DNA of 64,000 nt. Source: Elusimicrobium simillimum. Lineage in GTDB: Bacteria; Elusimicrobiota; Elusimicrobia; Elusimicrobiales; Elusimicrobiaceae. The notes under the pieces were generated by a model, which had not been told where the DNA came from, ran no database searches, and was given only the letters and a program-made list of their open reading frames with translations. A program made the translations under genes and the position numbers. Positions within the stretch are counted from its first letter, which is position 1, and the number at the start of each line of letters is the position of its first letter. This document shows, piece by piece, positions 18,587-26,555 of this stretch. Location of the stretch: assembly GCF_049639735.1 (NCBI RefSeq), contig NZ_JBEVVA010000003.1, forward strand, positions 558,001 to 622,000, in the 5' to 3' direction.

Positions 18587-19459
18587 ATGAAAAAGAAAGC
18601 AGCCGTTGTGGGCCTGGGTAATACAGGCAAATATACAGTGCGCGCGTTACAACAGTCTACGGATTTTGAATGCGTGGGTATTATAAGGAGAGAGGCGGCG
18701 GGGGATTTTGAGGGCGTTAAACAATATGCCGGCCTTGAACAGTTGCCCGTTAAGCCCGATGTGGTCATTTTATGCGTACCTTCTAAAATAATGCCTGAAA
18801 CCGCCAAGTTTTATCTTGAGCGTGGCATAAGCGTGGCGGACAGTTTTGATATACATGACCAGATTGCGGACGCTGTGGAAATGCTGGACCCTGTAGCAAA
18901 ATCAAACAACGCGGCTTGCGTTGTTTCTGCCGGGTGGGACCCCGGGTCAGATAGTATGATTCGCACGATATTTACAGCTTTAAACCCAAGGGCAAAGATT
19001 TACACCAGCTTTGGCCCGGGCATGTCCATGGGGCACAGCGTTGTAGCGCGCGGCGTTAAAGGCGTGGCGGACGCGGTTTCCATTACCTTGCCGCTTGGCA
19101 TGGGTAAGCATAAGCGCCATGTTTATGTTGTGCTGGACGGTACGCAAACAAAAGAACAAGTTTACACAAATATGAAAGCGGACAAATACTTTGCCCATGA
19201 TGAGCTGGAAGTTGAAGTTGTAGAGGATATTGCCCCGTATAAAAACGCCAACCACGGCGGCATGGTGGAAATGGAAGAGGGGGACACAAAAGCCAAGTTT
19301 GTTATGACGGTAAATAACCCGCAGACCACAGCTTATGTTATGGTTGCCTGCGCGCGCGCCGCGCTGCGCATGCCCCCGGGCGCCTACACCGTTATAGACC
19401 TGCCGCTTGTAACTTTGCTTGAGGGTGACAGAATAGAAAACATAAAAAAATTAGTTTAG
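18587..19459 (+). CDS. ddh: meso-Diaminopimelate dehydrogenase
   Basis: NADPH enzyme that makes meso-diaminopimelate in one step from tetrahydrodipicolinate and ammonia, serving lysine and peptidoglycan synthesis. In its 290 residues the Rossmann motif VGLGNTGKYTVRAL is at the N-terminus. Residues typical of Ddh follow: DSFDIHDQI, SAGWDPGSDSMIR, FGPGMSMGHSV and GVKGVADAVSITLPLG. AAAGGAATTTCT precedes the ATG at 18587; an in-frame upstream extension of 42 codons lies over the divergent promoter and was discarded. With alr it shows a DAP/D-Ala peptidoglycan. Confidence 0.93.
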   Translation: MKKKAAVVGLGNTGKYTVRALQQSTDFECVGIIRREAAGDFEGVKQYAGLEQLPVKPDVVILCVPSKIMPETAKFYLERGISVADSFDIHDQIADAVEMLDPVAKSNNAACVVSAGWDPGSDSMIRTIFTALNPRAKIYTSFGPGMSMGHSVVARGVKGVADAVSITLPLGMGKHKRHVYVVLDGTQTKEQVYTNMKADKYFAHDELEVEVVEDIAPYKNANHGGMVEMEEGDTKAKFVMTVNNPQTTAYVMVACARAALRMPPGAYTVIDLPLVTLLEGDRIENIKKLV

Positions 19460-19470
19460 CAATATAAAAT

Positions 19471-19501
19471 AAAAATCCCCCGGTTATGCCGGGGGATTTT
19501 T
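19471..19501 (+). terminator. Terminator after ddh
   Basis: A 13-base perfect stem (AAAAATCCCCCGG / CCGGGGGATTTTT), 5-base loop, T tract. A copy of the dispersed repeat starts 11 bases later. Confidence 0.9.
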
Positions 19502-19511
19502 TCACATAAAA

Positions 19512-19572
19512 GAATTTTGAATATTTTTACTTTATTAAAATAACTACTTTCAAAATTCATCTTATTAATGCG
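19512..19572 (+). repeat. Dispersed multi-hairpin element A, copy 1
   Basis: An outer arm GAATTTTGA (19512-19520) pairs with TCAAAATTC (19550-19558) around a weaker inner stem. It is followed by the tail CTTATTAATGCG (19561-19572) and then a GC hairpin GCCGTACGGC. It lies between the ddh terminator and the flavodoxin stop. The layout matches the copies near 50.8, 56.0 and 63.7 kb. Confidence 0.7.
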
Positions 19573-19594
19573 GCCGTACGGCTGGGCGGCATTA

Positions 19595-20020
19595 TTAAAA
19601 CGCCGCTATTCTTTTGCCGTATTCTTGACATTTAGCCATACCGTCGCCGTCCGGCGTCATGTTGATGGTAAGCCCGTCTTCCATAAGTGTTGCCCCGGCG
19701 GCCTTAATTCTGTCCTGCCAGTCTCTCATCCACTGTCCGTCACCCCAGTCATAAGAGCCAAACAACGCTACTTTTTTACCTGCTAAATTAGGCTCCAGCA
19801 TAGCCATAAAGGGTTCCATCTCACTTTCTTCCAGCACCTCGGACCCCATGGACGGGCAGCCGAGTACAATAACGTCACTTGTAATAAAGTCAGGCGCCGC
19901 GTCGGCTACCTTAGAAATTTTTACATCGGCCCCGGCTTGTTTGGCGCCCTCGGCAATGCTGTTTGCCATAATTTCCGTATTACCCGTGCCGCTCCAATAT
20001 ATAATTGATACTTTACTCAT
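19595..20020 (-). CDS. Flavodoxin
   Basis: Small FMN electron carrier of 141 residues. The phosphate-binding loop is YWSGTGNTE at residues 8-16, followed by VLGCPSMGSEVLEE and LFGSYDWGDGQWMRDW, the second and third FMN loops of short-chain flavodoxins. I chose the ATG at 20020, which has AAGGAG 9 bases upstream, over an earlier in-frame codon. The gene stands alone. A palindrome in the upstream gap could be a regulator site. Confidence 0.92.
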   Translation of the reverse strand: MSKVSIIYWSGTGNTEIMANSIAEGAKQAGADVKISKVADAAPDFITSDVIVLGCPSMGSEVLEESEMEPFMAMLEPNLAGKKVALFGSYDWGDGQWMRDWQDRIKAAGATLMEDGLTINMTPDGDGMAKCQEYGKRIAAF

Positions 20021-20063
20021 GTAAGCTCTCCTTGTTTGCAAAAACACTTATTTAGATGTACAA

Positions 20064-20084
20064 TGTTAGTATTGTCTAACAATA
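20064..20084. promoter_or_regulatory. Palindromic operator candidate between flavodoxin and pilin genes
   Basis: Overlapping inverted repeats TGTTAG-N6-CTAACA and TATTGT-CTA-ACAATA lie about 45 bases upstream of the flavodoxin start. The position suits a repressor site, but no known regulator motif was matched with confidence. Confidence 0.35.
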
Positions 20085-20190
20085 TTAACTATACCTAAAT
20101 ATCTTTTAATTTGCAAATTATATTGGTGTTAAAGGGCTGCGGGTAAATATAAGTATAGACACTTTTTCTAGTTTTATATACTATATAAAT

Positions 20191-20688
20191 ATGAGAAAAG
20201 GTTTTACATTAATAGAATTGTTGGTAGTTGTTCTGATTATAGGCATTTTAGCCGCTATAGCGCTGCCGCAGTACCAGCGCGTGGTGGCCAAGTCAAGGGC
20301 GGCGGAAGCCGTTACAATGCTAAAGGCCATAGTTGACGCCCAGGAAAGGTACTATCTTGCCAATGATGAATACACGGATAATTTGGAAGATTTGGATATA
20401 ACCATACCTGAAAACAGGTTATGGGAACACATGAGCGACGCGCAGAAAGCTAAAAATTACCGCTACCGCTGCGGCGGACAAAGAACATGCCACGCCGAGA
20501 TAAGCAACTCTTCCTGGCCGGAGTTTGAGTTCCATCTGCGTTCACAGGAATTTCAGGGTTTCAGTAATAAACAATGGTGCGTGGCGCACCCTCAAACAAA
20601 TAAGATGGGCACGTCTGTCTGTAAAACATTCAGCAGCAACATAGATTTTACCGGCGGCGACGGCAAAGTGTATTACATAATGAATTAG
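20191..20688 (+). CDS. Type IV pilin-like protein (orphan)
   Basis: 165 residues. The N-terminus MRKGFTLIELLVVVLIIG is a textbook class III (type IV) prepilin signal: cleavage after G4, methylated F5 and E9 in the helix. The rest has four cysteines in the C-terminal half (around RYRCGGQRTCH, KQWCVAH and SVCKTF). No pilus assembly genes are nearby. The start has no Shine-Dalgarno; a TATATA-rich stretch ends just before ATG, so the mRNA may be leaderless. Two similar orphan genes lie at 44.2 and 46.2 kb. It could be a pilus subunit, a minor pilin or a type II secretion pseudopilin. Confidence 0.88.
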   Translation: MRKGFTLIELLVVVLIIGILAAIALPQYQRVVAKSRAAEAVTMLKAIVDAQERYYLANDEYTDNLEDLDITIPENRLWEHMSDAQKAKNYRYRCGGQRTCHAEISNSSWPEFEFHLRSQEFQGFSNKQWCVAHPQTNKMGTSVCKTFSSNIDFTGGDGKVYYIMN

Positions 20689-20716
20689 TACCGTTTAATA
20701 CTAACTTACATAAATA

Positions 20717-20755
20717 AAAAATCCCCGGCGGACAATTTGTTCGCCGGGGATTTTT
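20717..20755 (+). terminator. Terminator after the pilin gene
   Basis: A 14-base stem (AAAAATCCCCGGCG / CGCCGGGGATTTTT) with an 11-base loop and T tract. Confidence 0.88.
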
Positions 20756-20831
20756 GTAAAAAGTGAATAGCGTTTTAAATCTGGCGGTGTGCGTAGTTAT
20801 GACAGCAATATTCTATGAATACTTTTTCACA

Positions 20832-20935
20832 GGATTTTGAGATGGATTTGAATTTTTCCCGGAGTGAGGTATATCGTGAGCGGCGGGAGCCCGAATATCC
20901 GAGCGTAGGGAAAAATTCAAAGACGCTCAAAATCC
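20832..20935 (-). repeat. tRNA-linked hairpin element B, copy 1
   Basis: A large cruciform-like repeat: outer arms GGATTTTGAG / CTCAAAATCC and inner arms TTTGAATTTTTCCC / GGGAAAAATTCAAA, all perfect, around a 47-base loop. On the + strand the loop has AGTGAGGTATATC and ATATCCGA. The same loop motifs, with different stems, recur near 63.8 kb. It starts 11 bases 3' of tRNA-Ser and in the same tRNA-relative orientation as the other copy has to tRNA-Lys. Confidence 0.7.
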
Positions 20936-20945
20936 GAAGAAAAAA

Positions 20946-21032
20946 CGGAGAGAGTGGGATTCGAACCCACGGTAGAGTCTCCCCTACACTTGTTTTCAAG
21001 ACAAGCGCCTTAAACCACTCGGCCATCTCTCC
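20946..21032 (-). tRNA. tRNA-Ser(UGA)
   Basis: On the reverse strand the acceptor arm GGAGAGA pairs with TCTCTCC, with discriminator G at 20946. The anticodon loop CTTGAAA carries UGA. The D arm GGCCGAGTGG, a long variable arm typical of serine tRNAs, and the T arm GTGGGTTCGAATCCCAC are intact. CCA is not encoded. Confidence 0.95.
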
Positions 21033-21168
21033 AAAAATTGTGTTATTTTTACTGCGATAATATATTTTACTAAATTCTGTCTCTTTATACAAAATAGCCC
21101 CCGGGACCATAGGGCCCAGCGCCAATATAGGTCTTATGGCCCTGGCATTATGGGTTACTTTGCGTTAA

Positions 21169-21174
21169 TATAGC
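21169..21174 (+). promoter_or_regulatory. Possible -10 of a leaderless promoter
   Basis: TATAGC (overlapping TAATAT at 21166-21171) lies 6 bases before the ATG of the following secreted-protein gene, which has no Shine-Dalgarno. No clear -35 is seen. Confidence 0.25.
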
Positions 21175-21180
21175 AAGTAT

Positions 21181-22323
21181 ATGAAACACTTTGTGGGCAT
21201 ATTAGCTATTTTGTTTGGGGCGGCGTCACTGTGCCAGGCCCAAAACCTGGACGATATTGTTAAACAAAAAATATCGGCCGCGTCAGCCGCGCCCGCCGCC
21301 GTGCCAATTGCCATCCCGGCCAGTGCGCAGCCATGGTATTTTGGCGCTGAGGACGAGGTGAAAAATTATTTTGACGCTAACGCCGTGCATGTTGATTTAG
21401 CGCAGGAAGCAAAGTTTTATATTAACCTTATAGAACAGCACGACCTTATCTTTTTTGGCGAAGACCACTCTTTTAAGGCCGGCCCCTACGCCGCCATGCT
21501 GCATATAAAAATGTACAACCGCTGGGCGGAGAAAAACAAAAAACCCAAAGTCACCCACATATTTTACGAGTTTGACAAAACAGAAAATAAAGAAGCTTTA
21601 GATAATATGGAAGAAATGCTTGACCTCGCTTTTAGCGACGCTCAGCGTGAGCGCATTTGCCGCCGTTATATTGAAAAAAAGATGGGCAAAAACGAGGCCA
21701 TGGGCTTTATAATATGCGACCTGATGAGTGACGGTGTTATAGTAAAAGCCGTTGACCTTGGCGTTACTGAAAAAAAGATTAACGGCAAACTTACCAGATG
21801 TGTCGCGGGGACCGATTTTTGCACTACCTCCCCAGAAGGTATGACGATAAGAAATAAAGCAATTTTTAAAGAAATAAAATCTAAAATGCCTAAAAAGAGT
21901 AAAGCGGTATTTTTTGGCGGGGCCATGCATGTGGCGTACGGCAACGTAGTGTCTTCCGTCACTCTTACCGATATTGCCGCCGCTTTTATGCCTGATAAAA
22001 AAATTGTAAGCGTTATTAACCACGGCGGCAAGTGGTATAACCGTAAGACCGATAAAGAAGTGGATATATCGGTAGCGCCGCCCAGACATTTTGTAAGTGA
22101 GGAAGATAATTCTAAAACGCTGTATTTTGAAAATTACCTTTACAATAAATATACAACAGATAAAACCGCTGTGTTAAAAATAGTACCGCAAGGGCAAGGC
22201 GGCGCCGGCGCATATGCCAACCGCCCCGCAGATTACCTGGTGTTTCAGCCCAACAATGTAGGCAGTGACGATATTATAAAACTGTGGTTGGAAATAAGTA
22301 AACAACTTAAAGAAATTAAATAA
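21181..22323 (+). CDS. Secreted ChaN/TraB-like protein of unknown function
   Basis: 380 residues with a Sec signal peptide (about 1-20, ending CQAQ) and an Ala/Pro linker. The domain that follows starts with DLIFFGEDHSFKAG and later has AVFFGGAMHVAYGN. This pair of G-x-x-H motifs resembles the EreA/ChaN-like and TraB/GumN fold, where histidines bind metal or heme. The match is by motif only and the function is not known. The C-terminus ends in a helix. Its stop and the stop of the reverse DUF5131 gene are back to back with no spacer. Confidence 0.65.
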   Translation: MKHFVGILAILFGAASLCQAQNLDDIVKQKISAASAAPAAVPIAIPASAQPWYFGAEDEVKNYFDANAVHVDLAQEAKFYINLIEQHDLIFFGEDHSFKAGPYAAMLHIKMYNRWAEKNKKPKVTHIFYEFDKTENKEALDNMEEMLDLAFSDAQRERICRRYIEKKMGKNEAMGFIICDLMSDGVIVKAVDLGVTEKKINGKLTRCVAGTDFCTTSPEGMTIRNKAIFKEIKSKMPKKSKAVFFGGAMHVAYGNVVSSVTLTDIAAAFMPDKKIVSVINHGGKWYNRKTDKEVDISVAPPRHFVSEEDNSKTLYFENYLYNKYTTDKTAVLKIVPQGQGGAGAYANRPADYLVFQPNNVGSDDIIKLWLEISKQLKEIK

Positions 22324-23037
22324 CTACTCAAAGTCTATCCCCGCTTTTTTGGCCTGTATATGTTCCAGCTTTTTGGGGATAGTATAAGTCTTGCCGTCTT
22401 TTAAAAAGGATGTTCCCGTCTGCCTAAAACCAAAAGGTATGCCCGCGTCCACACACTGCTGCCTTATATCCAGCACCCATTCAAAATTACATGTTCTGGC
22501 CCTTTTGCCGGACTCTCCGCCTACGGATACTTCCTCCAGCCAGTCGCCCAAATACGGGCGCAGGTCTATGGGGCCCAGCAGCGGCGCGCATACAAGCACC
22601 TTTGTTTTTATGGGGGCGGCCCGGTATATGGGAATGCGGTAGTCGGCCATTTGTTGGTTTTCTACGGTGCAGGCTATTGTTACATTGTCGTAGCCATCGC
22701 CCCAGTCGGCCGGCAGGTTAACGTGCAGGCGGTCTATGCGTTTGGTTATCATAAAGAATTGAAGGTCACGTCTTATTTTTATCATTTCCCACGCTTCTTT
22801 ACGCCACTGGTCCGCCTGCGGCAAAAAAAAGTCTGACGTGAAACAGGTGTATACCAGGGTCCCCGACAGCACTTTATACTCGCGTGAGCGTGTTCTTTTT
22901 ACCGGCAGGTTAAACATTTGGGTTTTGGCCACTACGGAGGCATCTTTACCGTGGTACGCGTCTATACGGTAAACATAACAGTTTTTACAGCCTTCGCTAA
23001 GCTTTTGGCAGCCGTGCCATGGGTTCCAGGTGGTCAT
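22324..23037 (-). CDS. DUF5131 (phage Gp37/Gp68-like) protein
   Basis: 237 residues. The N-terminus TTWNPWHGCQKLSEGCKNCY has the family's C-x6-C-x2-C cysteine cluster, and VSVGGESGKRARTCNFEWV is the other conserved block. The family is common in phages and host genomes and is thought to be related to radical SAM enzymes, but no reaction is established. No other phage genes are nearby, so this is probably a resident copy. Its stop abuts the stop of the forward secreted protein gene. Confidence 0.85.
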   Translation of the reverse strand: MTTWNPWHGCQKLSEGCKNCYVYRIDAYHGKDASVVAKTQMFNLPVKRTRSREYKVLSGTLVYTCFTSDFFLPQADQWRKEAWEMIKIRRDLQFFMITKRIDRLHVNLPADWGDGYDNVTIACTVENQQMADYRIPIYRAAPIKTKVLVCAPLLGPIDLRPYLGDWLEEVSVGGESGKRARTCNFEWVLDIRQQCVDAGIPFGFRQTGTSFLKDGKTYTIPKKLEHIQAKKAGIDFE

Positions 23038-23092
23038 GTGATAAACGCCTCTTATTTTGTATCATAGATTATAACATAACGGAGAGTCAGCA

Positions 23093-24301
23093 ATGAGCGC
23101 ACAGGACAACAAATTCAGATTAGATTTTTTAAAATTACAGGGCTTTATGGAGTCTTCGGGCCGCAACTCGCGCCTGATAAGGGCGGCGGTGCGTGCCAGC
23201 AAAGCCCGTAAAGATTTTAAAAATAAATTTAAACAATTTACCTGGGGTCTTAAGGCCAAAGCGCCGCAGTTTGGCCCGCAGCTGCGTGCGCTTGTACACG
23301 TGCGCGGGGGAATAGGCGACGTTATAATGTCGCGCATTTTTGTGGCTGCGCTGCGCAACGCCGTGCCATCCGCCCATATAACTTACGCGCATGAACATAT
23401 AGGTGTAGCGCAAATGGTTTATGGCGGTGATAAACTTGTTGACGAGATAATAGGCAGAAAATACATTCTTAAACACTACGATGTTGTTATAAGCGGCTGT
23501 TATACATTTAACTACGACTATTATAATTTAGAAAGAATAAAAGCCGTCGCGCCGGAGTTTGAGACAATTTTAAACAAAGGCCTTGCCGCGCAAAAAGTGC
23601 TGGAACCTGTTGTAATAAACACCCCGTACTTAGACGGTGCTATGGCCCGCTGGTGCGTGAGCATGGGTATGGATAGGTTTGGCTCTATGGGGCTGAGCAC
23701 GGGGCTGGACGTAAGCCAGGCTAACCCGTCGCCCATAACCTTAAAAGAAGAAAATTTTGAAATACTTAAAAGCGTAGGCCTTGAGGGCAAAAAATATATC
23801 ACAATACACGACGGTATGAATACGGACACCGTTATGATGGGCCGCCCGTCCAGAATGTGGCCGCGCGAGCATTGGCGTGAATTTGTAAAAATGTTTAAGG
23901 CCGAGTTCCCGGATATTTTAGTAGTACAAATAGGCGGCGGCAACAGCGTAAAATATGATTTTGTGGATGTATCTTTAGTTAACCAAACCAAAGTGGCTGA
24001 CCTGCCTTATATTTTAGCCAAAAGTATGCTGCACGTAGACAGCGAGAGCGGCATTGTGCACATAGCGTTTAACGTAGGCACAAAAGCCGTGGTAATGTTT
24101 GGCCCAACAACAATTGAGTACTGGGGTTATAAAACAAACATAAATATAAAGTCAGAAGTTTGCGGCGATTGCGTGTGGAGCAAAAAAACCTGGATGCAAA
24201 CCTGCCCGCTTGAGCTGGGTGATAAGGACTGTATGTCGTCTATACTTCCGCAAACAACATTTAATAAAGTTAAAGAGTATTTGGGGGGCCAAAATGCCTA
24301 A
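23093..24301 (+). CDS. Glycosyltransferase family 9 (heptosyltransferase-like)
   Basis: 402 residues, cytoplasmic, likely adding a heptose or related sugar to an LPS core or other glycan. The first 60 residues are a basic helical extension. The GT-B fold follows: VHVRGGIGDVIMSRIFVAAL is the GT9 N-terminal donor loop, and HVDSESGIVHIAFNVGTKAV with MFGPTTIEYWGY is the C-terminal nucleotide-sugar site. The last part has CGDCVWSKKTWMQTCPLELG, a cysteine pattern common in GT9. CGGAGAG precedes ATG. The next glycosyltransferase overlaps by 8 bases, so the two are coupled. Confidence 0.88.
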   Translation: MSAQDNKFRLDFLKLQGFMESSGRNSRLIRAAVRASKARKDFKNKFKQFTWGLKAKAPQFGPQLRALVHVRGGIGDVIMSRIFVAALRNAVPSAHITYAHEHIGVAQMVYGGDKLVDEIIGRKYILKHYDVVISGCYTFNYDYYNLERIKAVAPEFETILNKGLAAQKVLEPVVINTPYLDGAMARWCVSMGMDRFGSMGLSTGLDVSQANPSPITLKEENFEILKSVGLEGKKYITIHDGMNTDTVMMGRPSRMWPREHWREFVKMFKAEFPDILVVQIGGGNSVKYDFVDVSLVNQTKVADLPYILAKSMLHVDSESGIVHIAFNVGTKAVVMFGPTTIEYWGYKTNINIKSEVCGDCVWSKKTWMQTCPLELGDKDCMSSILPQTTFNKVKEYLGGQNA

Positions 24302-25235
24302 AATAGATTTAGAAATAGTAATACCCACCTACAACCGCGCTAAATATTTAGAAGAAACTTTGGAATACATAGTAAACGGCCCCGAGGGCGTGCGCGATAT
24401 TTACGTAACAATTTTAGACAATGCCAGCAAAGATTCTACCCCGGAAGTTTGCAAAAAATACGCGGACAAATATCCCAACATCAAATACATAAGAAACACC
24501 CGCAACATTGGCGGTAACGGCAATATTGCCAGGTCTTTTGAGGTTGGCACGCACGAGTACCTGTGGGTACTGGCGGACGATGATAAATATGACTGGACGT
24601 CTTGGCCGCAGTTGGAAGAGGCGTGTGCGGACGGGGCGGACCTTATAGTAGCGGGGGACGACTTTAAGTTTGCCGATGACCTGCCAAATTTAATGCACAA
24701 TACCGTTTTCCTGCCGGTTAATATCTACAAGCGCTCGCATATTAACGAAGAGGTGCTGTGCAATATTTTAGCGCATATTGGCAGCATATTCCCGCATATG
24801 GGCGCCTTTGCCGCGGTTATTAACCATAAAGGTAAAATAGTGGTGCTTGATAAACCTCTTATTAAAAGGGGGGATGATAATTTAATCAGCGACGTGTGCC
24901 GCCGCAGTTCAGATGTTTCCATACCGCGCTGCAGCACGCACTGGCTGGGCGGTTATATGCAAAGCATAATGCTGATAAACGATAAGAAATTAAGACGTGA
25001 GTTTATTGACAAGCTTTCCTACACCGGCGGTTCTTTCTACCACCAAATCAGCGGGGAACTTAAAAAAAGCCGCTTTGGCCTGGGCTTTTATCCGCCAACA
25101 ATCGGCAGTATGTTTTTAATGTTTAACTGGCGCCAAAAGATAGTTATGCTTACAGCGCTTATACGCATAGAGATAGCGCGTCTGTTTAGAAGAAAACATT
25201 ACGAAAAGAAGTACAACTGCTATAAAGAAAATTAA
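24294..25235 (+). CDS. Glycosyltransferase family 2
   Basis: 313 residues. The GT-A fold starts at DLEIVIPTYNRAKYLEETLE, with NASKDSTPEV and RNTRNIGGNGNIAR for nucleotide binding and VLADDDKYD as the metal-binding acidic motif. No membrane helices are evident, so it is a cytoplasmic transferase acting on a lipid-linked acceptor. The ATG at 24294 lies inside the end of the GT9 gene and follows its GGGGGG run; the longer frame upstream was discarded. Its stop overlaps by 4 bases the stop of the convergent GT2 gene. Confidence 0.88.
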   Translation: MPKIDLEIVIPTYNRAKYLEETLEYIVNGPEGVRDIYVTILDNASKDSTPEVCKKYADKYPNIKYIRNTRNIGGNGNIARSFEVGTHEYLWVLADDDKYDWTSWPQLEEACADGADLIVAGDDFKFADDLPNLMHNTVFLPVNIYKRSHINEEVLCNILAHIGSIFPHMGAFAAVINHKGKIVVLDKPLIKRGDDNLISDVCRRSSDVSIPRCSTHWLGGYMQSIMLINDKKLRREFIDKLSYTGGSFYHQISGELKKSRFGLGFYPPTIGSMFLMFNWRQKIVMLTALIRIEIARLFRRKHYEKKYNCYKEN

Positions 25236-26164
25236 AAATTAATCCTTTCCTTTTCTATTACCAGCGGGCGTTTAAGCACCTGTGTCAGTATCATGCCCAC
25301 ATATTCGCCTATAATACCTAAGAACAGCAGCTGCAGTGACCCCAGGAAGAACACTCCTATAAGTATAGGCGCTGTGCCCGCGGGGAATATATCCCACCAC
25401 AGTATTTTGACTACCAAATAAATGCACCCTATAACAAAGCTGAACCCCGCCAGCGCAAACCCGAGAAACACCGCCAATCTTAACGGTACCTTGGAGTGGT
25501 TGATAAAGCCTATCATGGCGTTATCGTAAAGCGTGTAAAAATTATTTTTGGTAAAACCGCGTTTTCTAAGCGGCTGTTTAAAGGGGATAAGCGCTTTTTG
25601 GTAACCAAACTCGCCCACCAAACCCCTGGCATATGGGTAAGGGTCTTCGATATCGCGGAATTTTTGTATTACTATTTTGTCGTATAATCCAAAACCTGTG
25701 CAGTTTTTGGTAAGCTCCGCGCCGGAGTCATTAAGCATGTTTAAAAGTTTATAGTAAAGTTTTCGCACCTTGGAGAAGAAAAAGCCCTCTTCGCTCTCTG
25801 TTTTTTGCGCCAGCACTATTTTGTTGCCTTGCTCCCACTTTTCTATAAACTGGGGTATAAGTTCGGGCGGGTCCTGCAGGTCAGACACCATATAAATAAC
25901 AGCGTCGCCGCTGCCTTGCAGTATGGCGTAAAAAGGTGAACGTATGTGTCCGAAGTTTCTTGTGTTTAAAATAACTTTAAAGTTTTTGTCTTTGGCGGCT
26001 ATTTCACGCAGTTTGTCAGCCGTGCCGTCTGTAGAGGCGTTATCAACCACAATTTGCTCATATTCGTACTTGCCGAGTTTATCAAACTGTTCCTTTACTC
26101 TTTGGTAAAGTTCCTCAACGTTCTCTTCCTCATTATAAGCGCTGCTTACTACAGATATTTTCAT
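25232..26164 (-). CDS. GtrB-like polyprenyl-phosphate glycosyltransferase (GT2)
   Basis: 310 residues: an N-terminal GT-A domain (SVVSSAYNEEENVEELY, VVDNASTDGT, MVSDLQDPPELI) and two C-terminal membrane helices (about 230-255 and 265-290), the layout of DPM1/GtrB/ArnC enzymes. These transfer a sugar from a nucleotide to undecaprenyl phosphate. I chose the ATG at 26164, which has GAAAGAGG before it. It is the last gene of the 12-gene operon, directly after gtrA, and its start overlaps gtrA by 32 bases. Confidence 0.88.
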   Translation of the reverse strand: MKISVVSSAYNEEENVEELYQRVKEQFDKLGKYEYEQIVVDNASTDGTADKLREIAAKDKNFKVILNTRNFGHIRSPFYAILQGSGDAVIYMVSDLQDPPELIPQFIEKWEQGNKIVLAQKTESEEGFFFSKVRKLYYKLLNMLNDSGAELTKNCTGFGLYDKIVIQKFRDIEDPYPYARGLVGEFGYQKALIPFKQPLRKRGFTKNNFYTLYDNAMIGFINHSKVPLRLAVFLGFALAGFSFVIGCIYLVVKILWWDIFPAGTAPILIGVFFLGSLQLLFLGIIGEYVGMILTQVLKRPLVIEKERINF

Positions 26165-26555
26165 TTTTTCCTCTTTCAAAAACAAAGAATTTATTTAGAG
26201 TAAACGACAGTAAAGCCAAAGGTATTACAAGTACGAGGCCGTTAATATACATGTTTTGAAAACCTTGTAATTTAAGAAGTTTCAAGCAAAACACGTTTAT
26301 AGCGTATATTAAACCGTAAACGGCAAAAAACCTGAATATCAAACGGTTGTCCCCGTTTTTAAATACTAATACGCCGATAGTCTTAAAGTTAAACAGTATT
26401 CCTAAAAAAGTGGAACACAATACCGCCAGCGTGTAATGCATGCCCAAAAATATGAACAGCGCGTACATACCGTAGCCAAACATTGTGTTAAGCACGCCTA
26501 CGCACATGAACCTGAAAAACTTAAATTTAGTTAACGCAAGAATCTTTTTTCTCAT
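26133..26555 (-). CDS. GtrA-family membrane protein (putative sugar-lipid flippase)
   Basis: 140 residues with four hydrophobic helices. The FRFMCVGVLNTMFGYGMYAL start and NFKTIGVLVFKNGDN motif are typical of GtrA. GtrA proteins are believed to flip undecaprenyl-phosphate-linked sugar to the periplasmic face. It overlaps the end of the 835-residue membrane protein by 29 bases and the GtrB-like gene by 32 bases, a strong sign that the three act together as in phage-type O-antigen modification systems. Confidence 0.85.
   Translation of the reverse strand: MRKKILALTKFKFFRFMCVGVLNTMFGYGMYALFIFLGMHYTLAVLCSTFLGILFNFKTIGVLVFKNGDNRLIFRFFAVYGLIYAINVFCLKLLKLQGFQNMYINGLVLVIPLALLSFTLNKFFVFERGKNENICSKQRL

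Noticed and set aside
20775..21125. A reverse 116-codon open frame over the tRNA-Ser gene
   Set aside because: It runs through the tRNA and through hairpin element B, with no ribosome site or family similarity.
22324..23037. Prophage remnant
   Set aside because: Only a DUF5131 gene, which also occurs outside phages; no integrase, structural genes or attachment repeats were seen.
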